Below are positions 8,912-16,009 of a stretch of 64,000 nt of DNA, piece by piece. The stretch comes from an uncultured Caulobacterales bacterium (GTDB lineage: Bacteria > Pseudomonadota > Alphaproteobacteria > Caulobacterales > Caulobacteraceae). The notes under the pieces are model-generated. The model saw only the letters and a list, made by a program, of their open reading frames with translations, was not told the DNA's origin and did not search any database. The first letter of the stretch is position 1. Each line of letters opens with the position of its first letter. The position numbers and the translations under genes are program-made. The stretch covers positions 20,547 through 84,546 of the forward strand of contig CAILTK010000007.1 in the NCBI GenBank assembly GCA_903837135.1. The letters are read 5' to 3'.

Positions 8912-10033
8912 TTACCGCTTCCGAACGAACACGGTCCCCGCCGAATAGCCCGCGCCGAACGAGCAGATCAGGCCGGTGTCGCCGGGGGCGAAGCCCTGGT
9001 TGGCGGTGTGGAAGGCGATGATCGAGCCGGCCGAGGAGGTGTTGGCGTATTCGTCGAGGATGATGACGTTCTCCTCGGGCGTCGGGTCGCGGCCGAGCAC
9101 CTTGCGGCCGATCATGTCGTTCATGTTGATGTTGGCCTGGTGCAGCCACATCCGCTTCAGCCCGTGCGGATCCAGCGTCAGGTCGTGGGCGTGCTCGAGG
9201 ATCATCTCCGACACCATCGGCACCACCTCGCGGAACACCTTGCGGCCTTCCTGCACGAACAGCTTGTCGGCCTTGCCGATCCCCTCGGGCGCGGCCCGGT
9301 TCAGAAAGCCGAAGTTGTTGCGGATGTTGTTGGAGAACACCGTCTTCAGCCGCGAGCCCAGAATGTCCCAGCCGCCGTGCTCGTCCGCGTCCTCGGCCCG
9401 CTCGACGACCACCGCGGTGGCCACGTCGCCGAAGATGAAGTGGCTGTCGCGGTCGCGGAAGTTCAGGTGGCCCGAGCAGATCTCCGGGTTGACCATGAGC
9501 ACCGCCCGCGCCGACCCCGTGGCCACATAGTCCGCCGCCGTCTTGATGCCGAAGGTGGCCGACGAGCAGGCCACGTTCATGTCGAAGGCGAAGCCGTCGA
9601 TCCCCAGCGCCTGCTGCACCTCGATGGCTATGGCCGGATAGGCGCGCTGCATGTTGGAGCAGGCGCACAGGACCGCGTCGATGTGGCTGGCCGGCTTGCC
9701 CCAGGCGGCGATCGCCTGGTTGGCCGCATTGACCGCCATTTCGGCCAGGACCGAGATCTCCTCGTTCGGTCGCTCGGGAATGACCGGCCGCATGAGCTCG
9801 GGATCGATCAGCCCCGACTTGTCGACCACATGGCGCGACCGGATGCCCGACGCCTTGACGATGAACTCGGGCGAGGACGGCTGCAGGGCCTCCACCGCGC
9901 CGGCGGCGATGGCGTCCGCGTTCGCTTCGTTGTGGCGGGCCACATAGGTGTTGAAGGTCTCGACCAGCTCCTCGTTGGAGAGCGACTGGGGCGGGGTGTA
10001 GAGGCCGGTGGCGGCGATGACGGCGTGGTGCAA
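8912..10033 (-). CDS. Beta-ketoacyl-ACP synthase III family protein
   Basis: 373 residues. The thiolase-fold catalytic triad is complete: Cys156 in NVACSSATFG, His298 in WLHQANINM and Asn331 in YANTSSAGS; the C-terminus GAGYSAGTVFVRKR is also typical. Such enzymes condense an acyl-CoA with malonyl-ACP to start fatty acid chains. At 373 residues it is longer than housekeeping FabH (about 320), with extra sequence in residues 20-80, so it may be a second, specialised KAS III for unusual starters. No fab genes flank it. The start at ATG CAC CAC follows a weak ribosome site. Confidence 0.88.
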   Translation of the reverse strand: MHHAVIAATGLYTPPQSLSNEELVETFNTYVARHNEANADAIAAGAVEALQPSSPEFIVKASGIRSRHVVDKSGLIDPELMRPVIPERPNEEISVLAEMAVNAANQAIAAWGKPASHIDAVLCACSNMQRAYPAIAIEVQQALGIDGFAFDMNVACSSATFGIKTAADYVATGSARAVLMVNPEICSGHLNFRDRDSHFIFGDVATAVVVERAEDADEHGGWDILGSRLKTVFSNNIRNNFGFLNRAAPEGIGKADKLFVQEGRKVFREVVPMVSEMILEHAHDLTLDPHGLKRMWLHQANINMNDMIGRKVLGRDPTPEENVIILDEYANTSSAGSIIAFHTANQGFAPGDTGLICSFGAGYSAGTVFVRKR

Positions 10034-10382
10034 GGCGATCCCTCAAGCCCGCCGGCGCGCGCAAGCCGCGCGGCGGGTCTTCTTCATTGCGATGGGCCTG
10101 GCTTAGCACGCGCCGCGCGGGGTGCGAACCGCCGGATTCGCCGCAGACGCGCCGTTCGCTGAGATGAAGTTTTGTACAAGCATCGTGACCTTCGTCGCGC
10201 GCTGTCCACACTACCGACAGACCGTCGCCGTAATTTTCATTCCCCCGCCGCCTTGTGAACAAGACCTGTGGCATGGAGGGCGCAGAGGTATATCCGACTC
10301 TGCTTTGTGCATAGTTTAACCGGAACGTCCAAGCGGGATGGGTCATTCTTGACCCGGGCTGTTCGTTTTGTGGAGTATACAC
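10034..10382. other. Divergent intergenic region, no gene
   Basis: 349 bp between the KAS III gene and the outer-membrane protein gene, transcribed away from each other, so it must hold both promoters. It is less GC-rich than its neighbours. A GGAG at 10372-10375 is a well-placed ribosome site for the ATG at 10383. A TTGACC at 10349 resembles a -35 box but is very close to the start, so I do not call it. Confidence 0.5.
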
Positions 10383-10934
10383 ATGAACCGCCTTATGCTT
10401 GTCACAGCCGCAACTTCCGCGGTCCTGATCGCCGCGCCGGCCTTCGCCCAGGACCATGTGCAGACCGGCCAATGGTGGCAGCCGACCGATCTCTATGGCT
10501 CGCTTGGCTATACCGGGATCAACCAGGGCTCGGGCGTGGACGCGCACATCGGCGCCCTGACCGGCCGGGTCGACGCGCGCTTCGGCAAGTACTTCGGCCT
10601 CGAAGTGGAAGGGTCGGGCGGGATCGCCGGGGACACCAGCGCCCAGGGCTACAAGACCCGGCTCGATCACCAGTACGCCGGCTATATGGTCGGCTATCTG
10701 CCGGTGACGCGCAATTTCGACCTGTTCGCGCGGGTGGGCTATGGCGACAGCAAGGTCCGCTATTCGGGCGTGAACGGCTATGCCGTGAACACCGAGAGCT
10801 TCAACTACGGCGCGGGCGGCCAGTACTTCCTGACCCCGCACGACGGCGTCCGCGCCGAATACACCCGCCAGGACTCCCAGGATATCGGGCCGAGCGCCGA
10901 CACCGTGTCGGTGAGCTACGTGCACCGGTTCTAG
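10383..10934 (+). CDS. Small outer-membrane beta-barrel protein
   Basis: 183 residues from the ATG at 10383, chosen for GGAG at 7 bases and a clean signal peptide (MNRLMLVTAATSAVLIAAPAFAQ). The mature part is rich in Gly, Tyr and alternating residues (YGSLGYTGINQG, GYMVGYLPVTRNFDLFARVGYGDSKVRY, GVRAEYTRQDS) and ends in VSYVHRF with a C-terminal Phe, the usual outer-membrane insertion signal. This fits an eight-stranded OmpA/OmpX-like barrel of the porin-family beta-barrel domain. Substrate or partner unknown. Confidence 0.85.
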   Translation: MNRLMLVTAATSAVLIAAPAFAQDHVQTGQWWQPTDLYGSLGYTGINQGSGVDAHIGALTGRVDARFGKYFGLEVEGSGGIAGDTSAQGYKTRLDHQYAGYMVGYLPVTRNFDLFARVGYGDSKVRYSGVNGYAVNTESFNYGAGGQYFLTPHDGVRAEYTRQDSQDIGPSADTVSVSYVHRF

Positions 10935-10968
10935 GGGGCGTACGCTGACCTGGAGCCCACAACCATGG

Positions 10969-11101
10969 TCGTCATCCCGGCCGTAGCGTAGCGGGGAGCC
11001 CGGACCCAGCAACTCCACCCTCAAAAGCCTCTTCGCGGCGGCTGCGAGCGCGGTGCTTGCTGGGTCCCGGCCAAGCGCTGCGCGCTTTTCCGGGGTGACG
11101 A
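10969..11101. repeat. Intergenic palindromic element, copy C
   Basis: About 133 bp with outer inverted ends TCGTCATCCCGG (10969-10980) and CCGGGGTGACGA (11090-11101), and an inner pair CCCGGACCCAGCAA / TTGCTGGGTCCCGG. This nested arrangement matches copy B near 25.2 kb. It lies in the 275-bp gap before the gene at 11210; no gene is seen in the gap. Confidence 0.68.
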
Positions 11102-11209
11102 CACCGAGGGCGCGCGAGCGCCTGTGTCCATTGGCGAACGCCTTGAGGAAGCACCGCGCCGCCACGTCAACTTGACGCTGTCGCGACTTCGGACGACGGT
11201 CCGGCCGAT

Positions 11210-11614
11210 ATGACGCCCGCCTTCCTGCTGCAGACCCTGGCCTCGCTGGTCGCCATCTTCCTGCTGGTCGCCCTGGCCGCCTGGGCCCGGATCGCGCGGC
11301 CGGCGCCGGCGCTCGACGCGGATACGGCGCGCGCCCTGATCGCCGAGGAATTCCCCGATCACGCCCTGGGGCCGGTGTGGGTGGCGGGCGACGGCGCCGC
11401 CGCGATCGCGCGGTCGCAGGACGAGGCGCTGATCGTCTATCGCGCCGGCGATGGCTATGTGGCCCGGAGCCTGCCCTGGAGCAAACTGGCCGATGGACGG
11501 GCGTCGGGCGGGGCGGTGGCGCTGAAGCTTGGGGACGTCACCGCGCCCCGGATCCGGTTCTCCCTGGCGGAGGGCGGAGCCTGGCCGCCGCCGATGGGGG
11601 AGGCGGGGCGATGA
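11210..11614 (+). CDS. Small membrane-anchored protein of unknown function
   Basis: 134 residues. One N-terminal hydrophobic helix (PAFLLQTLASLVAIFLLVALAAWARI), then a small soluble domain with alternating strands (PVWVAGDGAAAIARSQDEALIVYRAGDGYVARSL). The stop overlaps the ATG of the sterol desaturase gene by 4 bp, so the two are coupled and the protein may be an accessory of that enzyme. Small proteins of this kind sit before sterol desaturase genes in related genomes as far as I recall, but I know no assigned function. Confidence 0.75.
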   Translation: MTPAFLLQTLASLVAIFLLVALAAWARIARPAPALDADTARALIAEEFPDHALGPVWVAGDGAAAIARSQDEALIVYRAGDGYVARSLPWSKLADGRASGGAVALKLGDVTAPRIRFSLAEGGAWPPPMGEAGR

Positions 11615-12561
11615 CCCTCGATCCCGTCACCCTGGCCACGCCCTTCTTCATCCTGGCGGTGATCCTCGAGATCGTGCTCGGCAAGCTCGGCAAGGCCCGG
11701 GCCCACTACGAGGGCCGGGACACCCTGGTGTCGCTGAGCCTCGGGCTGGGCTCGACCCTGGCCGGTCTCCTGACCGCGGGCGTGGTGTTCGCGGCGACCC
11801 TGTGGGTCTACCAGCACCGTCTGTTCACCATCCCCATGTCCGCCTGGTGGGCCTGGGCGGCGATCTTCGTGCTCGAGGACCTGACCTATTACTGGTTCCA
11901 CCGCCTCAGCCACGAGCGCCGCTTCTGGTGGGCCTCCCACGTGAACCACCACTCCTCGCAGCACTACAACCTGTCGACCGCGCTCCGGCAGACCTGGACC
12001 GGCGGGTTGAACGGGAGCTGGCTGCTATGGCTGCCGCTGGCCTTCCTCGGCTTTCCGCCGCCGATGATCGCCATCGAAAAGTCGATCAGCCTGGTCTATC
12101 AGTTCTGGATCCACACCGAGGCGGTCCGCCGGCTGCCGGGGCCGCTCGAGGCGGTGTTCAACACACCCTCCCATCACCGCGTCCATCACGCGCGCAACCC
12201 GCGTTACCTCGACAGCAATTACGCCGGCATCCTCATCGTCTGGGATCGCATGTTCGGAACCTTCGTGGCCGAGGACGAGCCGCCGCGCTACGGCATCGTC
12301 AAGAACCTCGGCGATTTCAACATCGTGCGCGCGGCGTTTCACGAGTGGGCGTCCATTGGCCAGGATCTGTGGCGCGCCCGTTCGCCGCGGGAGGCGGCGG
12401 GTTATCTGTTCGGTCCGCCAGGCTGGAGCCCGGACGGCTCGCGTCAGACCTCGACGGCGCTGAAGGCGGCCTGGGCGCGGCGGCGCGGCGGCGCCGTTCC
12501 GCCCGAGCCGGAGCACGCGGCGCTGACGCCGCCCGGTCTGAACGGGAAGCCGCGAACCTAG
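11611..12561 (+). CDS. Sterol desaturase / fatty acid hydroxylase family protein
   Basis: 316 residues. It carries the His-box set of the membrane di-iron hydroxylase superfamily: HRLSH (about residue 97), HVNHH (about 110) and HHRVHH (about 190). Hydrophobic segments lie at about residues 8-25, 45-65, 75-90 and 130-155. Members oxidise C-H bonds of sterols, hopanoids, carotenoids or fatty acyl chains using oxygen; the substrate is not predictable here. ATG overlaps the upstream gene stop. The C-terminal 60 residues are a basic Pro/Arg-rich tail. Confidence 0.9.
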   Translation: MTLDPVTLATPFFILAVILEIVLGKLGKARAHYEGRDTLVSLSLGLGSTLAGLLTAGVVFAATLWVYQHRLFTIPMSAWWAWAAIFVLEDLTYYWFHRLSHERRFWWASHVNHHSSQHYNLSTALRQTWTGGLNGSWLLWLPLAFLGFPPPMIAIEKSISLVYQFWIHTEAVRRLPGPLEAVFNTPSHHRVHHARNPRYLDSNYAGILIVWDRMFGTFVAEDEPPRYGIVKNLGDFNIVRAAFHEWASIGQDLWRARSPREAAGYLFGPPGWSPDGSRQTSTALKAAWARRRGGAVPPEPEHAALTPPGLNGKPRT

Positions 12562-12656
12562 CGATTCCAGGACGTCGCCCCGCGACATCAGGCGGAAAAT
12601 TAACCGTCTCGGCCGTTGATGCGTCAAGGCGGGTGTCCAGCGCGGAGAATATCGAC

Positions 12657-14279
12657 GTGTCGGCGCTATCCGTGACGATTGGCGCCGCCCCCGACACCGC
12701 GCTCGGGGCCAGTCCCGAGGGGATCGACGCCCTTCGCCAGGGCTGCGACGCCGCGCCGGGCGCGGCCGCTCCTCGGATCGCCCTCGCCGCCGCCCTGCTG
12801 ACCGCGCGGCGCGCGGCGGAGGCCTTGTTCCCGGCCGAACAGGCGGTGGCCCTGTCCCCCGGTCTTCGCGCGGCGATCGACGTACGGGACGCGGCGCTGG
12901 CGGCGCTGCAGGCCGGGGACCCGGACCTGGTGAAGCTCGAGCTCACCTGCGCGCTAGACCCGTCGAACGGCGACGCCCACCTCACGCTCGGCGAAAGCTA
13001 CGCCGCCGCCGAGCGACCGATCGACGCCGAACGGCACCTCAAGCTGGCGCTGGCCCTCGGCCGCGCGGGCGAGGCGCACGCCGATCTCGCCGCCCTCTAC
13101 CTGTCGGTCGGCATGGACGACGCCGCCGAACACCACGCCGATGCGGCGCTCCGGGTCGGCGATCCCGCGGACCGCGACCAGACCGCGGCGGCCATGGCCC
13201 ACCAGACCCTGGCCGCGATCTGCGCCCAGCGTGGCGATACCGCCGGCGCGGCGCGGCAACTGGATCTGGCCTACGCCCGTCAGAGCCTGTTCCGCCAGCC
13301 GGTGGCGGGCGGCGCATTCACCATCCTGGTGCTGGTGACGCGCGGAACCGGGAACCTGCCCTACAAGACCCTGCTGCCGCCGCACCGGTTCGGCTATGCG
13401 GTCTGGTACATGGAGCATGCGCGCGCCGAGCAGATCGCCGACCTGCCGCCCTACGCCGTGGTGCTGAACGCCATCGGCGATCCGGACGCGGCGACCGGCT
13501 CGGCGGCGGCGGTGGACGCCATCCTGGACGGCCTCCACCGTCCGGTGATCAACGCGCCCGAGCGGGTGCGTCTGACCGCGCGCGACCGGCTGGGCGAGAC
13601 CCTGGCCGGGCTGGCGGACGTGGTCGTGCCGATGACCTTACGCGTCTCCGCCGCCGACCTCGGCGCGGGGCGATCGCCGCGCAATCTGGCCGAGCGGGGT
13701 CTGTCGCCGCCGCTGCTGTTGCGGCCCGTGGGCTCGCATGGCGGCGAAGGCCTGGTGCGGGTCGACGACGCGGCGTCCCTGCCGCGGGGCGCTCCGGCCG
13801 ACGGGGCCGATCACTATGTCACCGCCTATCACGACTACCGCTCGGCTGACGGCTTCTTCCGCAAGTACCGGATGATCTTCGTCGACCGCCGGCCCTGGCC
13901 GTACCATCTGGCGATCAGCCGTCAGTGGATGGTGCATCACCAGACGGCGGAGATGGCCGCCGATTCCCTGCGCGTCGACGAGGAGATGCGCTTCCTGTCC
14001 GATCCAGGGGCCGTGATCGGCGCGAGAGCGATGGCGGCGGTGGCGGCGATCGGCGAACGGCTCGATCTCGACTATGGCGGGGTGGACTTCGCCCTGACCG
14101 CCGACGGCGCGGTGCTGGTGTTCGAAGCCAACGCCACCATGCTCACCCACCTCGAGGCCGAGGACGGGCCGTTCGCGGCCAAGAACCTCTACGTGCAGCC
14201 GATCATCGACGCCTTCCAGGCGCACGTGGCGAGGCTTGCCGGCGACTCATTGAACGTAGGCGACTCGGTCGTTCCGTAG
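12657..14279 (+). CDS. TPR-repeat and ATP-grasp-like two-domain protein
   Basis: 540 residues from GTG at 12657, supported by GGAGA 9 bases upstream. Residues about 15-215 are Ala-rich helical repeats of TPR type (DAHLTLGESYAAAERPIDAERHLKLAL, AHADLAALYLSVGMDDAAEHH). The C-terminal half resembles an ATP-grasp ligase: LLLRPVGSHGGEGLVRVDD as the lysine-loop equivalent (with Arg where Lys is usual), FRKYRMIFVDRRPWPYHLAIS, and the metal site DYGGVDFALTADGAVLVFEANATM with Glu-x-Asn. The substrate is unknown; ATP-grasp enzymes commonly form peptide-like bonds. It lies next to an oppositely transcribed hybrid kinase gene. Confidence 0.75.
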   Translation: MSALSVTIGAAPDTALGASPEGIDALRQGCDAAPGAAAPRIALAAALLTARRAAEALFPAEQAVALSPGLRAAIDVRDAALAALQAGDPDLVKLELTCALDPSNGDAHLTLGESYAAAERPIDAERHLKLALALGRAGEAHADLAALYLSVGMDDAAEHHADAALRVGDPADRDQTAAAMAHQTLAAICAQRGDTAGAARQLDLAYARQSLFRQPVAGGAFTILVLVTRGTGNLPYKTLLPPHRFGYAVWYMEHARAEQIADLPPYAVVLNAIGDPDAATGSAAAVDAILDGLHRPVINAPERVRLTARDRLGETLAGLADVVVPMTLRVSAADLGAGRSPRNLAERGLSPPLLLRPVGSHGGEGLVRVDDAASLPRGAPADGADHYVTAYHDYRSADGFFRKYRMIFVDRRPWPYHLAISRQWMVHHQTAEMAADSLRVDEEMRFLSDPGAVIGARAMAAVAAIGERLDLDYGGVDFALTADGAVLVFEANATMLTHLEAEDGPFAAKNLYVQPIIDAFQAHVARLAGDSLNVGDSVVP

Positions 14280-14291
14280 GTCTCGACCGGT

Positions 14292-15695
14292 TCAGGCCGC
14301 AAGCAGACTTGTGGCGCGTCGCATTTCGCCGAGCAGTTCAGCCGCGTTGATGGGCTTGCGCACGACAGGGCGGCCGACAAAGCGATCGTCATCAAGTTGA
14401 GCATAGCCGGTGCAAAAAACGAACGGAACGCCTTCCGACGCTAGTCTCTCGGCGAGGGGATAGACCAGGCTGCCGTCGAGATTGACATCGAGCAACGCCA
14501 CATCGACCGGGGCCGTGCCGTCAAGGACGCGCATGGCCTCCGCCACGCTCCCCACCGGTCCGATAACAATCCAGCCCAGACTGGCCAGCATGTCGCAGAG
14601 CTCCAGCGCGATGAGCGACTCGTCCTCCACGACGAGCACCCGCCCGGACTTCTCCTTGGCGATCGGAAGGATCTTGGCCTGGAGCGTAAGAGCGCGGCTG
14701 GGGCTGGTCTCACGCAAGTAGACCTTCGCCGGCAGTATAGCGGTAAAGCGCATCCCGACCGGCAGCCACTCGATCTCCACTTTCCCGCCGAGCTGGCGTG
14801 TGGTCACCTCGCTGATCAGGGTCGATCCAAATCCCTTCGTCTGCGGCGGGCTCACGGGCGGGCCGCCGTACTCATGCCAGCTCAGCTTGAGCGCTTCGTC
14901 GGGCTGGATCGCGAACTCGATATCGACGCGGCCATGCTCTTGGGAGAGAGAGCCGTACTTCACCGCGTTTGTGGCCAGTTCATGGATAAGCAGGCTGATC
15001 GGTTGGACGACGTTGGGCTCGAGCCTGATCGCCGGGCCGGTGAAGCGCAGTTGGCCGGGCCGCTGGTACGGGGCGGTTTCGTCGGCGACGATCTGATTGA
15101 GGTCTGCGCCCTCCCAGCGGTTGTGGGCCAGCAGCGAGTGCGCCCGCGCCAATGCGGACACCCGTCCGCGTACGGCCGCGATGAACTCCTCCTTGGTCGC
15201 CGCGCGTGTCAGCGACACCACCGCCTGTACGACGGCGAGCGCGTTCTTGGCCCGGTGATCGACCTCACGGGCCAGGAGGAGCCGCGCCTCCTCGTTGACC
15301 TTGCGCTCGGTGACGTCTCTGAGGATCACCGTGGCCAGCGTCTCGTTGTCGAGACCGACGTGCGAGATCGACGCCTCCAGAAAAAACTCCTCGCCGTTGG
15401 CGCGCAGTCCGCTGACCGCGCCCAGCGCCCCCATCTGGCGGCTGGTGACTCCTGTCTCCGCGAACTGGCGGATATGAGCCGAATGACCGGCCCGGTACCG
15501 TTCCGGAATGAAACGCGAGATGTGCTCGCCCAGGGCCTCTTTGGCGGAGAGGCCGAACATGTGTTCGGCGGCGGGGTTGAAGAGGATGATGCGTTGTGTA
15601 GCGTCAACCGTGATGATCGCATCCATCGCCGAGCCGACGATACCCTCCAGACGTCGCATCGTCTCGATGGCCGCGTGTGATGAATTCCGCATCAA
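14292..15695 (-). CDS. PAS / HWE-type histidine kinase / receiver hybrid protein
   Basis: 467 residues, soluble. Domain order: PAS (about 15-130; AIITVDATQRIILFNPAAEHMFG), HisKA_2/HWE dimerisation with the phospho-acceptor His147 in REVDHRAKN, HATPase (LIHELATNAVKYGSLS at about 237-250, with a WHE motif near 273), then a C-terminal receiver (VLVVEDESLIALELCDML; phospho-acceptor Asp403 in LLDVNLDG; Lys of VRKPIN). Kinases of this class dominate light, redox and general stress sensing in alphaproteobacteria. No transmembrane segment, so the PAS domain senses a cytoplasmic cue. No cognate regulator gene is adjacent. Confidence 0.9.
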   Translation of the reverse strand: MMRNSSHAAIETMRRLEGIVGSAMDAIITVDATQRIILFNPAAEHMFGLSAKEALGEHISRFIPERYRAGHSAHIRQFAETGVTSRQMGALGAVSGLRANGEEFFLEASISHVGLDNETLATVILRDVTERKVNEEARLLLAREVDHRAKNALAVVQAVVSLTRAATKEEFIAAVRGRVSALARAHSLLAHNRWEGADLNQIVADETAPYQRPGQLRFTGPAIRLEPNVVQPISLLIHELATNAVKYGSLSQEHGRVDIEFAIQPDEALKLSWHEYGGPPVSPPQTKGFGSTLISEVTTRQLGGKVEIEWLPVGMRFTAILPAKVYLRETSPSRALTLQAKILPIAKEKSGRVLVVEDESLIALELCDMLASLGWIVIGPVGSVAEAMRVLDGTAPVDVALLDVNLDGSLVYPLAERLASEGVPFVFCTGYAQLDDDRFVGRPVVRKPINAAELLGEMRRATSLLAA

Positions 15696-16009
15696 TGTCC
15701 CCAGACACGCCAGGAGTTAGCATTATGCTTCTCTCCGTCGGCGACAGCAAGAATCTACCGATGGATTACGAGACACTTTGGCGCTTGGATAAAATACGTG
15801 GTTGATTGCCACAGTCGAGGCGCTCTCGAAAGTTGATATTGCGCGCGGACGCCGGCTGGTGATCCTAGAAAATCGCCCATTCACGTCAGTTCGGCGACGG
15901 GTTGATGACAGCGAAGCGACAGCGCGCTGAGTGACTCTCAGTGAATCCGTGGACCGCCCGGTCCGGTTCGGCCATTGGCGCCCCGACGACATCCACGGGG
16001 GGATCCAAC
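15696..16009. other. Divergent intergenic region before TonB-dependent receptor 1
   Basis: 314 bp between two divergent genes. The kinase-proximal half is noticeably AT-richer (around 15760-15850), as expected for promoters. A run of G (GGGGGGA) directly before the ATG at 16010 is the ribosome site of the receptor. No gene or convincing regulator site is visible. Confidence 0.45.

Noticed and set aside
8912..10033. KAS III as housekeeping fabH
   Set aside because: Longer than FabH and not near plsX or other fatty-acid genes; kept only as family member.
8109..11165. 1018-residue minus-strand frame covering KAS III, two palindromic elements and the barrel gene
   Set aside because: It reads through intergenic palindromes and out of frame across the KAS III gene.
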